Of a stretch of DNA of 64,000 nt, positions 50,132 to 62,519 are shown in pieces (position 1 is the stretch's first letter; each line of letters begins with the position of its first letter). The stretch covers positions 9,862,001-9,926,000 of the forward strand of contig NC_135054.1 of NCBI RefSeq assembly GCF_051014685.1, given 5' to 3'. The position numbers and the translations under genes are program-made. The notes under the pieces are model-generated. The model was given only the letters and a program-made list of their open reading frames with translations, had not been told where the DNA came from and searched no databases. Source of the stretch: Ptiloglossa arizonensis. Lineage: Eukaryota > Arthropoda > Insecta > Hymenoptera > Colletidae.

Positions 50132-53097
50132 TCATTTTGAACAAAAGTCTATGTTACAATAGTACCCACTGTTTCCCAATTTTTTCTTTAGGTATTCCCA
50201 ATCACAAACGCCTCGTTCACAGCCTTCGAATTCGAAAGGTTTCTCATTTATAAAAAACCTTACTTTGTTTGAAGAATCGCATCTGAGAACAATGATCGTA
50301 TACAAATAAAATAAAATAATTTTAGAAATTAGAGTAAATGGATTTAAAAGTTGAATACACGCTGCATTTTATTCATATTTAACGAAGCATTCGCGTAAAG
50401 GAAATTATAGACGTACCTGTAAAAAACAGCTGCGATATTTGCACCAAATGGTACAAGATAACTAGTTCTCCATTTCCTGCTGTTTTTCATGGTGTCAAAA
50501 TTCGCGGCTGTCAAAGGTGTTTTGTCTTCCGCAATTCCCATCGTCGTTAAGAGTAATTGAAGCGATGTACTATGAGAGAAGTAAAAGATACCTTGTGGTT
50601 CGCTCGAGTCTCCCTTCTCCAATTTCCTAAAATATTTCAGAAGAAAAATTCGTGAAAAAGCTGCGTATTAATGCTTAATGAATGCATATAAAATTTTCTG
50701 AAAAACTATCAATATGAAAGTAAGAAAGAGATCGTACAATTGTACCAATATCGAAAATCTATTGAACGTGTGAACTTGAATTACAAAAACTCACGTGAAA
50801 TGATGAAACATGTCTTGTAACGTTGTACATCCGATCATAGGGCTCATTTTTTGACCATAACTGGAGTAATAATAATAATAAAGATCTTCCTCGTACTCAA
50901 ATACTTTTAACATGTCTTCCGTGAAAGCGGCGCACCAAGGAGACTGTTTATCGATGAACCAAGCTCTTTCAAATACACATGCAGAGTACATAATCAAAAC
51001 AGAATCTATGATAAATTTCAATATTAATTAAACAATTCCCTTCGACACGAATTAATGGTTAATAAGTTTGTTTAGAACATTGAGTTATAATATTCTGTAC
51101 CACTAGAAAGATCATTTGTAAATCCTAGTCGTTGACTAATTTCGTGAATTGTTTTGTTAAATACCGGACCGGTCAAAAAATGATTAACTTCGGCTTTGGT
51201 TGATGCATTATTTATGGATTCTAACCATGGTTTACAGATTTTATAAATCTGAAAGTAAGGTACACTCTTATAGGATAAAAGTAACGATTACTTTAAGTAC
51301 TAAGTTGATATTATTCTTATAGACCTTCAATAAAGTATCTTCATCAGTCGGTACTACTTCCGTATTGTTGAGAATTACATTACCAAAGAGACCATTGATG
51401 AAAGCGTTCATGCTACCCACGGTTCGTTGAGTACTCGTTGCTCTGAACTATGTGAAAATCAAGATGAAGGTCTGAATCATCGAAAATTGTGTCGATGTAA
51501 ATGTCGAATTGTATTGTGGTTTGAAAACTTACTACATATTTACTTTCTAGTTCATCAACCGAATCATATTGCAAAAGCTCGGGGAAATAATCTTTATATC
51601 TTTCTGCAAGAAACTTCAAATCTTTCTTGCCTTGCTTCGTCAAGTGCTTCGATTTCTTCTTTGTAAGCTTCGAGTTTATTTTCCATGTCTTCAAATTCTC
51701 TATATCTTGTTTACATAAACTACCAGCTAGAAATAAATGTACAAATACATTAAAAATAGTTACTATCGAAAAGTACTGAAACAGTGAACTTAGAATCTAG
51801 AAAATGACTGATAAAAAAATGATTACCAACGTATATAAACCCCTCGAATAAAATGTTTCATTGCTCGAACGTTTTTCGTATCATGAAAAACAACGGAGAT
51901 ATTTGAAATTGTAATATTAAGCGATTGTGATGGTAGTAATCATCAAAACATGTAAGCATAACTACGAGGGTTAATTTGGTACACGGAAGAAATAAAAACA
52001 GATCGTATAAACATTTACCTTGTTTGACCTTGTTCCCTTATTGCACACATGTTTCTATTTCAATAATTCAATAATAAACCTATTTAGCGTAACTGATTTT
52101 TCCGAAGCATTCACTATCGATACTTCATACGATACATGTCAGTTTTACAACTGTTTATAAACGCTTTCATAATATTCTATAAATTGCTTCAGTAGCGTTC
52201 TGGTCAAGATCAGTACGTGTTTAACATTTCTAATACAGTTCCACGATAGTTCTCATTCGAAGTGAGATAATGGCAGACTATACAAATGAAGAAACAACAG
52301 ATATAGATTTAATGTTTAGTCTAGACTGATTACAACGCTGTTTTAACAAGACACGTGTACGCGATGTCTCTAACTTACTTTGAAAACGTATTTTGACGTA
52401 ACGTTTCCGTCAATTGTAGTTCAAAAACTTGGAGATCTGTAAACGAAAGAATGAACAAAGCTCAATTTATCAAAGATGGTATATTGAATTCTCACAATGC
52501 CCATCTACGAGCCTAATCGGACTATTTTTTATAACTGAAAGATTAACTATCGTGATAATTTTTTTGAGAAACGATTTAAATAAATTATTCGGAGATATCA
52601 TCGTTGAAATTTTGTTACATACATGGTTTATGCACGACGTGATGAAGTTATGCTCACATGTTTTTTTTACACTCTTTATAATCTTAGATAAGTGGTACTT
52701 ACTTCCACGCTTTTCGTGATTTTCAATAATACTAGATTGAAGTTTTGGTAGTTCGTGTCTCATATTTCGAATTTCATCTGATCCTGGATTACGAGTCCCG
52801 TGTCTCGCTAACATCCAAATTTGCACTGGTTTGCAGTCTACAAAAAGAAAGATCGTAGAAGAAATATATTAAAAGTATTTCACAAGTCCCTGAATTAAAA
52901 AGATTTTAGTACATACTTGGTACACTAGTATTTGTTATTAATCCATGTATGTAATGATAAGCCGTTTTGGTACCAGCGTTCAGATATGGATGTTCGTCGG
53001 TAGAATAACAATAATTGGTTTCAACATTGCTCAAGACTAACTGATTCTCGAAAGAAACGAATACAACTAATATCGTAAGGATTCTTATATCCAGCAT
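50132..53097 (-). CDS. Multiple inositol polyphosphate phosphatase 1-like, copy 2 (catalytic motif intact)
   Basis: Eight coding exons (5' to 3' on minus): 53097-52917, 52837-52703, 51726-51533, 51447-51325, 51248-51101, 51005-50795, 50626-50417, 50282-50132; 450 residues. Exons 3, 6 and 7 have the same lengths as in copy 1 (194, 211, 210) and all phases agree. The protein has a signal peptide (about 1-23), HPYLNAGTKTAYHY, the active-site motif RHGTRNP at residues 72-78 with nucleophile His73, FINGLFG, FERAW..QSPWC, EDLYYYY, GCTTLQDM, and the distal motif FSHSTS with His349 as the proton-donor candidate. It ends CERGVCDWEYL...CNIDFCSK with no hydrophobic tail, so it should be secreted or luminal. 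Role from family knowledge: dephosphorylates InsP6/InsP5 and related compounds. Tandem paralogue of the gene at 37.2-40.9 kb. Exon 4 uses the acceptor CACATAG|TTCAG, because the next AG leads to a stop. Confidence 0.9.
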
Positions 53098-54540
53098 TCT
53101 TCTAGTGCTAAAAATTATCTTTCACGAAATAGGTGTTGTGTATCTGTAATTGAAAATAAAATCAGAAGGTTTACTACATTTTGTAAAATGGGAAAGTTTC
53201 ATCAAATAAATTTTATGTACTCTTTCAAGATTTTTGTTATTAGAATTTTTATATCAACAGTTATTTAGTTAAGATCGGAGACCACTGGATAATATAATGG
53301 AGCACCTATGGCTAATATCGTAAGCCACTAGGATGGATTAGATATGGAGTGGTTATTTGTAATTTGTTTAAAGAAAAAAATGTTACTTTAATGTTCCACG
53401 TAATCGTAACGCGACCATTGGAAAATTAGAAAATATTCGTATTTCGATTCTTATGGTAAGAATCTAACCCTTCTCGATTTTGATGCAAGTACTGAGAAAT
53501 GAAGGTTGTATGAGAGTTCTGTATACCCTAATAGTGACTTACTGTATCATATGATAATAAATGCTCGACTGGGACTAGGGACCCGATCTTACCTCACACT
53601 CTCTAAACCACATCAGAACTGAACTTCACTGTTGATCGTACCTCATTTTATACCAAAAAAGTCCGTATGAAAAGTGGTGGGGAAATAATACATTGCCTTA
53701 TAAGAATCTTACTAAAAAAATTCCGATGATGTTATGCTATATGTATCCAGTTTACATTTCGAGTGTAATGACCCCCTTGGACTGAACACGAACACTACAA
53801 CTCCAAGAAAAACTCTAAACTTGAGAGAAAAATGTTCGAACGCAACAATACAAAAACAAATCAGGTGTCATGCACGCGATCATTCCTCAAATCTATACTT
53901 CGTTACTTTATCGCAGTACCGTTGTCAAGGTGATTAGTTTAAGAAGTTGGATTTTCCACGAGATATAATTACGTGCAACTTAAGATGATCTTCAATTTTT
54001 TACCTTCGAATTTTGTTGGTCTTAGACTGAATGGTTCCAATATATAACAATGTGAATAATTCCTATACAGTATGAGCTCGATCGAATAACAATGAAACGT
54101 ACCTTAAGGGCTTTGAGCGTGTAAAACTACATACACGCAGCTCCGACGTGGCTTCAAATGGTATGATAAATCTGTGTGTTATCGATATGTTAGTACCCCT
54201 TCTGACGAAAGACCTATTCAATTCCAATAAATTTTATAAACATTTTACTCAAGGCTGTACAGGTACACTGTAGAATCGCCACTTCGATCTTAAAGAGTTA
54301 AGAGAATAATAATAAATTTTATGAATAATTTAAAAATATATAATTATGTTTGAAAGATGATATTTAACGAATGCAAAATTTAATATTAATATTGAACTGA
54401 TTATTTATTGGTCAATTTGCGTTGACTGCAAAAATGTTTCTTTCCTATAATACAATGAGGAAAGTGATGTCAATACACTTTTCCAGCTTCAAATAAATAC
54501 TGTTTCCGATCTTTGTCTTTTGTAATCACATTATTATAAC
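53098..54540. other. Upstream region of MINPP1-like copy 2
   Basis: AT-rich; nothing beyond the presumed promoter of copy 2 is recognised. Open frames here are short and featureless. Confidence 0.35.
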
Positions 54541-54627
54541 ATTTTATTAATTTAATGGTTCCTTCCATAATTTTATTAATTTACTGGTTCCCTCCACAAT
54601 TTTATTAATTCAGTGGTTCTTTTCTAC
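54541..54627 (+). repeat. Tandem repeat, 29-bp unit, 3 copies
   Basis: ATTTTATTAATTTAATGGTT with a CCTTCCATA tail repeats at 54,541, 54,570 and 54,599 with a few substitutions (TTAATGG, TTACTGG, TCAGTGG). Non-coding minisatellite-like array. Confidence 0.8.
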
Positions 54628-55358
54628 AAGTCGTAATGCCTTCTTAAAACTATTGTCTTCCGATCAGACTGAACAAACTGTCGTCGAAAATTTAAAAATT
54701 TGAATTGAATTTAACGAGAAGGGCAGCTCAAAACAACTTTGCAAGAAGAGGTTGTACAAGATCCGGTGCATGCCAGTAAACGAGAGAAGTAATAAAATAG
54801 CCAGGTAGATCGACGAGTTTAGAATAAGACCCGGAGGCATGGAAAAGCAGCGCGCATTTAACTTTGCGCATAAAATTTTATGGGCTCTGGGTTACGTTTT
54901 TCTGTTATCTAATCGAACTAAATTTTTTCGAAATTATATCTTTACGAATTCGAACACCATTTTACGATCTAAGACAACAAAATTCGCAAGAAAAAATACC
55001 GACCACCTGTAACTAAAGCAAATACCATAACGTATTATACATTCATATTCCTATTTTTATATAAATAATAGAACCCTCTATTTACATTTCTAACATCTAT
55101 TTAAATTTCCAATACCATTCCGTTTATTGTTAACAATTCTACTTCTATTTTCATCTTCTGGAAATTCTCTATTTGCATTACTATTATCACTTTGGTTTCG
55201 ATCCTAATCCTTGGATAAGGATAATGCATCCCTGGTGTAAATGCATCTGGCGCAAATATTGACGGGAAATAATATCTTAAAAGTACACCAGCGCATTATC
55301 GAATATGTTTCTTTAATTATAATTACATAACACGTGGTCGTGTGTATGGCATCATTTA
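54628..55358. other. AT-rich spacer, nothing recognised
   Basis: No gene or structured element supported on either strand. Confidence 0.35.
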
Positions 55359-55493
55359 TTAGGTTGTTCGGAAAGTCATTTCGTTTTCCAAAATCGAGAA
55401 TATATAATTTAATAAAATCTTTATACACTCTAAAAGAATCGTGTTTCATTTTCACCAAAAAAAAGAAACGAAATGAATTTCCGAACAACCCAA
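55359..55493. mobile_element. Mariner-derived MITE, copy 2 (135 bp)
   Basis: Flanked by TA on both sides; starts TTAGGTTGTTCGGAAAGTCA and ends ATTTCCGAACAACCCAA. The interior closely matches the copy at 25,039-25,176 (only a few substitutions and a small length change in the A-run). No coding capacity. The high similarity implies a fairly recent common source. Confidence 0.88.
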
Positions 55494-57882
55494 TAGATAC
55501 CACGATTTATGCTATTCCTATTTTTAAGCAATCGATTGAAAAATGTTGAAGCTGTTTTACTGATTTTAGTGATTTTAGCGTTTAAAAGTCTTCTACACAA
55601 CGTAATACAGCTTCTGTCAGGAGCATACTACTTACGTGCGGTCGTTTGGACGAGTGCTTAAGAACTGACGATTGTTAGTTTCATTGGTATACTGTGATTG
55701 AGTGACAAACACGTTGTTACCTGTTCGGTTTCCTCCTTCATATCGACAATTTCCGAGTACAAGATCTATTAATCTCCTCAAGTATTAGTACTGTGAAAGA
55801 CAAAAAGATAGTATATCGTGTATTTTCTCATATTCTATAATATTACTCGAGAAAATATACGCATAGTTTATTATATCAGCTATATTGTAATATAACTTTA
55901 AACCTTAGATACGATCATGTATTTTATACAATAACGCAAAATTTAATCGTAGCATCCGTAAAAGAAAAATGTATTCTTCCAAGTAAATACAATATCAATA
56001 TAAATAATATTTCAACGTAGAAAATGATATATCTTATTAGTGTGTGTGATACATTGCGCGAATAATCGAGTGCCTTAATCTTTTAATTGCTATCAACTCG
56101 AGTGTACTCGAGCGCAGTTAATAATATTAGTTTGAGTGCTCAGGTTGAAGAAAACACCAGATACATAAACCCTTTGGTTTTTACGGCCAATTTTGTAAGA
56201 TTTTCTACACTTTTATTTCATTTCTTCGTCTATTTAAAGGTATCATTAACAGTAAACAATTTGTGAAACTAATTCAATATCGAAGAGTAATTAAGCGAAG
56301 AGAGATCGAAGACTCCTCTCTATTTTACAATCTAAGGCTTTGTTTTTCAGATTTAAGTAATTCCAATTTATCTGTGTAACTCCTAATACCCGCTATGTAT
56401 ATCTCAATTAACACATCGTGCAACCGCGATCAGATACTATATATGTACGCACTTGACACGAGAAACACGTGTTATGACGTTCACACGCGTGAAAATTTCA
56501 ACTGATTATATCGCGGAAATAAAGCCTCGGTTTGCAAAAGAGTACAGGATCTTTTAAACATCTTATATGAATCAAAACACGGTTCACAAGGTAAACAAAA
56601 TGTTGGCACAAATTGCACATTCACAAAATCAAACGATAATTTGCAAATTGTACCTAAATAATACCTAATACTATATAGTATTTGCTTAAGCTAATTAAAG
56701 ATATGTAAGAAAAACGAGTGCAGGAATGCATTTAAACCCGACTGAAATGCATACGACATTGAAATTATTCGAAGAGCACTGTTAAATACGAAAAATAACC
56801 AAACCTCTTAATAGAAACTGAAAAGTGATTATGAATTTATCAAAAAAATTCTGAAAATTACAGGAAGAAGGAGAGTTCCAGACGGATTCCTGCTTTAATA
56901 GATTCTAGGAGACGTGTTATTTTAAGTGCCATCAAGTTCCATGAGGACTACAAAGTAAATTGTTTAAAATTTTTTAGCCGAAACGAACTTATAGAACATT
57001 CGAACAAAAAAATCAATCTCATGTATTGAAATAACATGGAAGTATTGTTCGAATGAAATATTCTTTTGATAATATAACTTAAGAAAAAATGGTGAAGGAT
57101 AGTATTTATGGATGAAAAAGATTCAATTTAGACGGACCTGTTGGTTTCGATTTCTGTAAGCATGGTCTAAGAAAAGAATAAAATAGTTTGAAACCATTGT
57201 CAAATGGATTGTGACAGGATTAAATGGATAATGGTAAATATTTTGACGAATGACGATTATTGTCAAAAATAAAGAAGGCTTCGCAAGATACTAAGCATTG
57301 GATATTACTGGAAAATTTGTTTACATTCACAATTTTGTAAACAAATGTACAAATGAGTTTTTTGAATATCTACATTTTTCTACACAAATATAAATCGAAT
57401 GTCAATATTTAATTAGTACCTATTAAGATTTATTAACTATCAAAATAAATGTAAACACAGTGACCTGGATTTGTTTTGATTATTCGATAAAAATTGAAAC
57501 GTACTACCTTTTTGTTCCTAACTGTACTTAATATAATCTGATAAAGCATTTTTAATACGTATTAGAATTTCTAATGAGCATCATCCTTCCGTGTGTCAAG
57601 AATTTATATTTACAGTACAGCTAATAAATTCTTCTAGATAGTAAGAGAACCCATCCTTTTCGATAACCGGTTTGTCGTATAATCGATCTACGAAACAAAA
57701 GTTGGAGTAGTATAGAATACCATGGAGAACGGAAATAAATACTAAAGAACGCATATTTATTTTATACGATGTAATAAATATATATTAAACATAGTATTCC
57801 TTTCTTGGACCTACGACTCTTACAATTCCTTTTCCCTCTCTTCCCCCATTTGCTCGTTTTCTTTCTTCTTTCCCTTAAAAAC
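55494..57882. other. AT-rich spacer, nothing recognised
   Basis: No gene or repeat supported. Confidence 0.35.
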
Positions 57883-57965
57883 TTAGACATTTTTTTCTCC
57901 TATATCATCGACATAAGGTTCCTCTTGTTTCTTTGATTTCACTATTTTCTTCTCTAAATCGATCT
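57883..57965 (-). other. Orphan candidate terminal exon
   Basis: After a good acceptor (TTAATGTTTCAG) a frame entered with two bases runs IDLEKKIVKSKKQEEPYVDD... to a TAA at 57,883. The peptide is charged and lysine-rich. The Tctex1 gene upstream already has its own stop at the family's usual position, so this would have to be the end of another gene or an alternative isoform. I could not identify a matching upstream exon. Confidence 0.25.
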
Positions 57966-58430
57966 CTGAAACATTAAATCGTAAGTTAATATTCAGAAAG
58001 GAACTTTCAATAAATACACAATTCTCTATTCCACGTAATATTAATCAATGATCAGTTAGATAACCGTTAACGCATTCTATTTACTCATTACAGTACTACA
58101 ATCTCAATCGATTATTGATTAACGATAATTTTTATAATCGATCATGATTATAAAAATTAATCAATTATCGGAAAAAAGAGATTATCGAAATGAGTGAATC
58201 AGAAGCATGTATCACGTGTTTAATATCGCACGTTTATGTGTACATTATACATCCACAATAATATGATACTATCTTCTGAGTTACATTATTACCATTCTTT
58301 GGCCACGTGATTTGGTCAGCCGACAATTATCAAGGGCTGTCAAGTAAAGAGTATCCCAATTATCACCGGTTGATTTAGTTTTTTAATAAAACTCAAACGG
58401 TTTAAATAATCTCGATACTTTTTCTTTTAT
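57966..58430. other. Spacer with an AT-rich hairpin
   Basis: Contains an imperfect palindrome at about 58,108-58,170: one arm reads CGATTATTGATTAACGATAA then TTTTTATAATC, the other GATTATAAAAATTAATCAAT then TATCG, with a few central bases. No gene seen. Confidence 0.55.
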
Positions 58431-58640
58431 TTAAAAGTACAAATTTGGGAGATAATAATAGAATAAAATATCTTCCAAATAGTCGCCTTGGCTTTTTTTA
58501 CAGACCACCAATCTTTTCTCAAAATTTTTCATGACGTACTCGCACAAACTCGGATCCCTGGAATTGTCTCTGGATTGTCGGTAGACAATCAGCTTTACAC
58601 TTTTCTCAAAATATATCGTATGAATATTTTTTTGAGCCAC
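58431..58640 (-). pseudogene. C-terminal relic of a DDE transposase
   Basis: A minus-strand frame contains SRDPSLCEYVMKNFEKRL then CKKSQGDYLEDIL, which resembles the C-terminal end shared by Tc1/mariner-like transposases (RxFxxRLxxCxxxxGxHFE). No catalytic region or inverted repeats were found nearby, so it is an isolated fragment. Similarity is moderate. Confidence 0.4.
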
Positions 58641-58721
58641 TGTAATTCCCAACAAAGCAAATGATCATAAATAATATGAAAATGGAGGCAACATAATGAA
58701 CGACATCTACAATGTTAAAAT

Positions 58722-60758
58722 TTATTCGTAATAAATGCCAAATGCACAGCAATAAGCGTGAAAGGTTCGAGCTTCGTATGTAAATACAGAATAATTGTCC
58801 TTTTCGGCGTCCCAGAGGAACCCGATTGAAGCTTCTACAGATTGACTTGCTTTCTCTATGATAGCCACATTGACCACAATCTTGTACCTAAAACCAAAAT
58901 TCACGAGTTAAAATCAATCCATCAAATTTTTCTGAAATCAGTGAGTTGCGTTTGATAATATACTTCTGAATTTTACTATAGAATTTATTATTTGCAATAG
59001 TACATTGTGTTTACTTAAGAATTATTAACTGACAATAAAACACGGTGAAATGAGATTGTTAATACATAAGTTGCTTTGTGGGAAACAAATCGATCACCTC
59101 TCGAAATTTAATTTTTTAATTTCTTCCCGAATATCGGTAGCTATCGATTCACAGATTTTTGGACATTCCACAGCATCATAAGGGATATCTTCGAGCTTAT
59201 TAATCATTATCATCTTCACAATCTTATCCACTGGATCTACTTTAAATGGATTTAAAGATTCTAGACGATAGGTGTTTTGATAATTTGGTGCCTAAAAATT
59301 ATTCAATTAAATGAAACAACAAAATCATGGGTTTTTACATTTATAGATTGCTAAGAGAAAACTAATCATTTATACATTGCTAATTAAAATTTAATCAAAA
59401 TGTGCCGTTCCTGAATTTGATTGTTCAGTCATTTATTACTATATACAAAATGTTACTTTTAACATAAGCATTTTGATCTGAAATATCTCCATTGCTTTTA
59501 AAGGTACAAAAATAATTAACAAAAAAGATTATTCATATCCAAGAGAAAAATCCATATGTATTCTGATAAGCAAGAATTTATTTTCAGTTATATTTTCCGC
59601 GATTTTAAGTTCGTTGACATTTTTTTAAATGGGGTAACATATTCTCATTAACACGGTGATATAGTTTACAGAAAAATATACTCAACTACATACATCATAT
59701 TGATTTTTGAATAATCTAGAATAACAGTAATCATATTTATATGGAAAAAGCAGCTATACGAAATTTACGTATTTTGTTACAAACATTTACCAATTTGATT
59801 TCAGTAAGTTTTAAAAATGATTACTATTAACTTCCATACATTTTACAATAAGTGAATAATTGTTTCACACTTCCAATCCAATATAATGATATTTTAGGGA
59901 AAAAGGAAAATCAGCTTTGGCAGGAACTTCGTACCGTATTGGGTCAGACATTTTAGTCAGCCTTTGCAAGGCCTGCGATTAAACAGAAATTACTCGATAC
60001 TGCCCACATTCTGCTTATTTAAACTATGACTGATCTTTTTTTCTCCCTGCAATACATGTACACCAAATTCTTTCTTGCATGGTATTGTGGGTATATCAAT
60101 TGGAAATATATATTCGTAATAAACCGCGTAAAATTTATATAGTTCCTTTTCCCCCGGTAATCGTAATTTTTTTAAAAATAATTTAAAGGTCAACGTATCA
60201 TATGTGATAAAATTTGTTCTTTCATGAGCTATGTCATTGCGTTAATAAAAATATGTGGGACGTCAAAATCAAAGTAACCGATACCTAGTATTTGTAATAC
60301 AGACATTTATACTTCGTTAGATCTTGTTAAGCGCACATATACGCAACTTCAGATTGTTGTTCTTCACTTATTTAGATAAATAAAATTAGTTTTCCACGAT
60401 AAAATAGTATTAACTTTCCTTGTTTTAAAGTCAAATACACTATTATAATTCTGTTCGTCATAAAACAAACTATAAAGACGATTGAATATCGTGACGAATA
60501 TCGTAGAAGTTTATGACATTAAATTGTATAAATTTTGCTTGAGAGTAAAGTATATAAACTTTTTAGATGACGTAAACCTGGCACACATCTGTTATGATTT
60601 TCATTTAAGCGTTCACGTACATCGTCAAACACAGTTATCTTGTCCCTTCAATTGTATTAATGATATGATATAGTATGTATAAAGTAATAAGTTACATTCT
60701 TCCTTACCTCCCGTTCATTATCTTGACTTTTATCATTCGCGTCTAATTGAAATGGCAT
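58722..60758 (-). CDS. Tctex1-domain dynein light chain (DYNLT2B/TCTEX1D2-like)
   Basis: Coding exons (5' to 3' on minus): 60758-60708 (MPFQLDANDKSQDNERE, donor GAG|GTAAGG), 59291-59098, 58887-58722; 136 residues, close to the ~140 of the family. Exon 2 starts APNYQNTYRLE, matching the NTYxLRP start of the Tctex1 domain, and ends NFER; exon 3 begins YKIVVNVAIIE, then FLWDAEKDNYSVF and FHAYCCAFGIYYE before the stop, matching RYKxVVQVVIGE, CFWDxDTDNY and AAFGCFYY of DYNLT2B. An alternative first exon at 59951-59871 (MSDPIRYEV...) also ends in phase 0 but has a weaker GTGTGA donor; it would give 146 residues. From family knowledge it is an accessory light chain of ciliary and cytoplasmic dynein-2, so expression in sperm or ciliated sensory neurons is expected. 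Exons 2-3 are certain; the first exon is less so. Confidence 0.85.
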
Positions 60759-62519
60759 AATGTATTGAATAATAAATATAAAGAATATATAATAACTGTA
60801 CTTAATGAATAATTATTATTTAAATAATATTTAAAGTCATTAAATATGTTGTTGTCGATCAACAACGGAATGAACAGTTAAATTACTTCTTCTTTATTTA
60901 TCGTACTAGAAACACTGGTGTTTAAGCAGTACTACTTTACATTGAAGAGTTACTTGGAAACCAAAGTAAATAAAATTGATTAATCAACTGTATGCCAAAG
61001 CAAAACCAATAACAGTGTTTCCATGTACATATGTATATCAAACATTAAAAAATGCGTACAAAATATTTCGCTTATTTTATCGCTATATTATTTGTTACTT
61101 TTAATTCATTTATTTTAATAATAAATAAATTATTCAAGATTTATAATTTCTTGCGACTCATTTCATTAAAACAATGGCTAAGTAGAAATTATGTAAAATA
61201 CTATCAATCCAATATGTGTCTATTTATTTCAAATTATCGAAACGATTACGTGCAGTCTAAAGACCGCGTGTTTTATCAATCTAATTTTTAAAATTTTTAA
61301 ATTCGCGCAAACCAACGAAATGCTGTTACTTGATAACAAATTTTTCTTTAAATACAATTCATAGATCATTAAGAACTCCTAATTAGACAAAAATTTTATA
61401 TATGTTATTGTAAAATCGAATGGAAATCAAAGCATGTGAAAATCAACAATGCATAAAAATTAATTTAACATATTATTACATATATTAACTCATTCATTTA
61501 ATACGAATGAAGCAAAACTATGTAAATGTAATTCATAAACTGATTTGCGTATTAAAAAATATATTTAACTGTACTAGTTTTCGATTAAATATAAGGTATT
61601 TGTTGTTATGAAAAAATGGACAGCTCATATCTAAGTTAAAAGTATGAAATATTTTCTCTACCATGCTACTATCAAGTAGTAGTCATATTCGTTCATGATG
61701 AATTATAATTTCTCGTGTTTCATTGCACTATTACATTTTGTTCCTATATTGTAGGGTAATACATATGAGGTACTAAACAATACTTCAATATTTATGTATT
61801 TTTAAATCTTGTAATAATATACTTAAACAATTATATATATCGAAGCAATTAAATGAAATAAATTCTATATATGACAGTTTCATATTGTTTTATATTGTAC
61901 CAATTGTATAATTCTGAGTTTAATTAATATTTAATTTAGTATAACAATATTTAAAATCTACCCGTATTTCGAGTCATATACATATACATTTTGTAATATT
62001 TTTATTATAATACCTGAAAATTTGTTTAAGGGCTGAGCAAAAGATCTCAATGAAATAGAATTCAAGATTTTACTTTTAAAGTAGAAGTATATTTTTGAAA
62101 AAAATGACTCAATCAGTAATTAAATCAAAAATTAAAAAAGTAAAACAAAATCTTAGTGTAATATAAATACAATAAAATATATTCGTACCTGAGACTCAAC
62201 ATTAAAAAACAAAACATAAATTTTTCAATTTCTCTAAATATAAAACATGAATGTATCCTGGTAAATTTAATAATATTATACATTGCTATAGCATAATATT
62301 TTGACATAAATTGCTTTAAATACTAATACTCAAAATATATGTATGTTTGTGCTACTTTACTCTACATAGAGATCAAATGCTACTGATACAGTAAACCAGT
62401 TCTGTATCAATTGGAACCTTATGTTTTGTTATAATTAATTAATGAACATATTTAATAACAAAATGTTTATAAAGATACACTTTTCCATACACAAAACTCA
62501 TTGATTATCCTAAGATATC
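60759..62519. other. Very AT-rich intergenic region
   Basis: No gene recognised. Open frames consist of AT-driven Phe/Ile/Asn/Lys-rich sequence and are probably chance. Confidence 0.4.

Noticed and set aside
51427..51666. Plus-strand frame opposite MINPP1-like exons 3-4
   Set aside because: Antisense shadow of conserved exons.
52470..52826. 118-codon minus-strand frame containing RHGTRNP as a stand-alone gene
   Set aside because: It is exon 2 of MINPP1-like copy 2 reading through its donor; copy 1 confirms the exon boundary.
61052..61291. 79-codon plus-strand frame starting with a hydrophobic stretch
   Set aside because: Extremely AT-rich; hydrophobic residues follow from T-rich codons and there is no homology pattern.
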